Shown here in pieces: positions 64,000-64,000 of a DNA stretch of 64,000 nt. The DNA is from Actinokineospora iranica. GTDB lineage: Bacteria > Actinomycetota > Actinomycetes > Mycobacteriales > Pseudonocardiaceae. Under the pieces are notes generated by a model, which saw only the letters and a program-made list of their open reading frames with translations, was not told the origin of the DNA and ran no database searches. Position numbers and translations under genes: made by a program. The stretch covers positions 27,432-91,431 of the forward strand of contig NZ_FMZZ01000020.1 in the NCBI RefSeq assembly GCF_900101685.1, read 5' to 3'. How positions within the stretch are numbered: the stretch's first letter is position 1; the number at the start of each line of letters is the position of its first letter.

Positions 64000-64000
64000 C

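Overview
The window is high-GC actinobacterial DNA. GTG and TTG starts, short gene overlaps of the GTGA/ATGA type and family-level resemblances point to the order Pseudonocardiales (an Actinokineospora-, Saccharothrix- or Lentzea-like organism); the genus is inference. The order asd-lysC-leuA ... recR-ybaB-amidase ... dnaX-SRP RNA matches the order known from Mycobacterium tuberculosis (around Rv3708c-Rv3721c), so positions 1 to about 31.8 kb are ordinary chromosome.

Chromosomal part, left to right: the 3' end of a metallophosphoesterase, tRNA-Pro(CGG), a short intergenic hairpin element, an unknown gene, a 3Fe-4S ferredoxin, a membrane-anchored protein, an S9 peptidase, an FMN reductase and an alpha/beta hydrolase. 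Then come a secreted serine hydrolase, an MFS exporter, a Ser/Thr kinase, the asd-lysC operon for aspartate-family amino acids, a membrane glycosyltransferase-like protein, a nitroreductase, and leuA preceded by a tiny leader peptide with four consecutive Leu codons. A five-gene oligopeptide ABC transporter operon, a P-loop kinase, recR, ybaB, an amidase, a beta-propeller protein, dnaX, a luciferase-like oxidoreductase and the SRP RNA complete it. Two families of short dispersed repeats lie between these genes: a 148-bp long-hairpin element in three copies and a 115-bp element in two inverted copies.

From about 32.3 kb to at least 60.7 kb is a nearly complete prophage of a long-tailed siphovirus. 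It has divergent XRE regulators, small early genes and a replication initiator that carries six direct repeats inside its coding region (probable phage origin). These are followed by a loader-like protein, a RusA resolvase, a C5 cytosine methyltransferase and a WhiB-like protein. Late genes run in standard order: terminases, portal, MuF, scaffold, capsid, connectors, tail tube, frameshifted chaperone, tape measure, Dit, tail tip, endolysin, holin. No integrase is visible, so the right end probably lies beyond the window or the excision module is lost.

Cargo (moron) genes on the opposite strand interrupt the late operon: a DUF4177-like small protein, a two-gene unit with its own promoter inside a large dyad, and a low-GC YaaC-like gene that looks recently acquired and could be a defence or exclusion gene. 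After the lysis genes comes an antisense operon with a NucA/NucB-type membrane-anchored nuclease followed by two tandem paralogous acidic proteins (possible effector/immunity set). Next are an aminoglycoside-phosphotransferase-like kinase, a 47-residue Cys-containing peptide with a CNCSAGDDAPY tail, and the C-terminal part of a radical SAM/SPASM protein, together a candidate RiPP cluster. No CRISPR array was seen.
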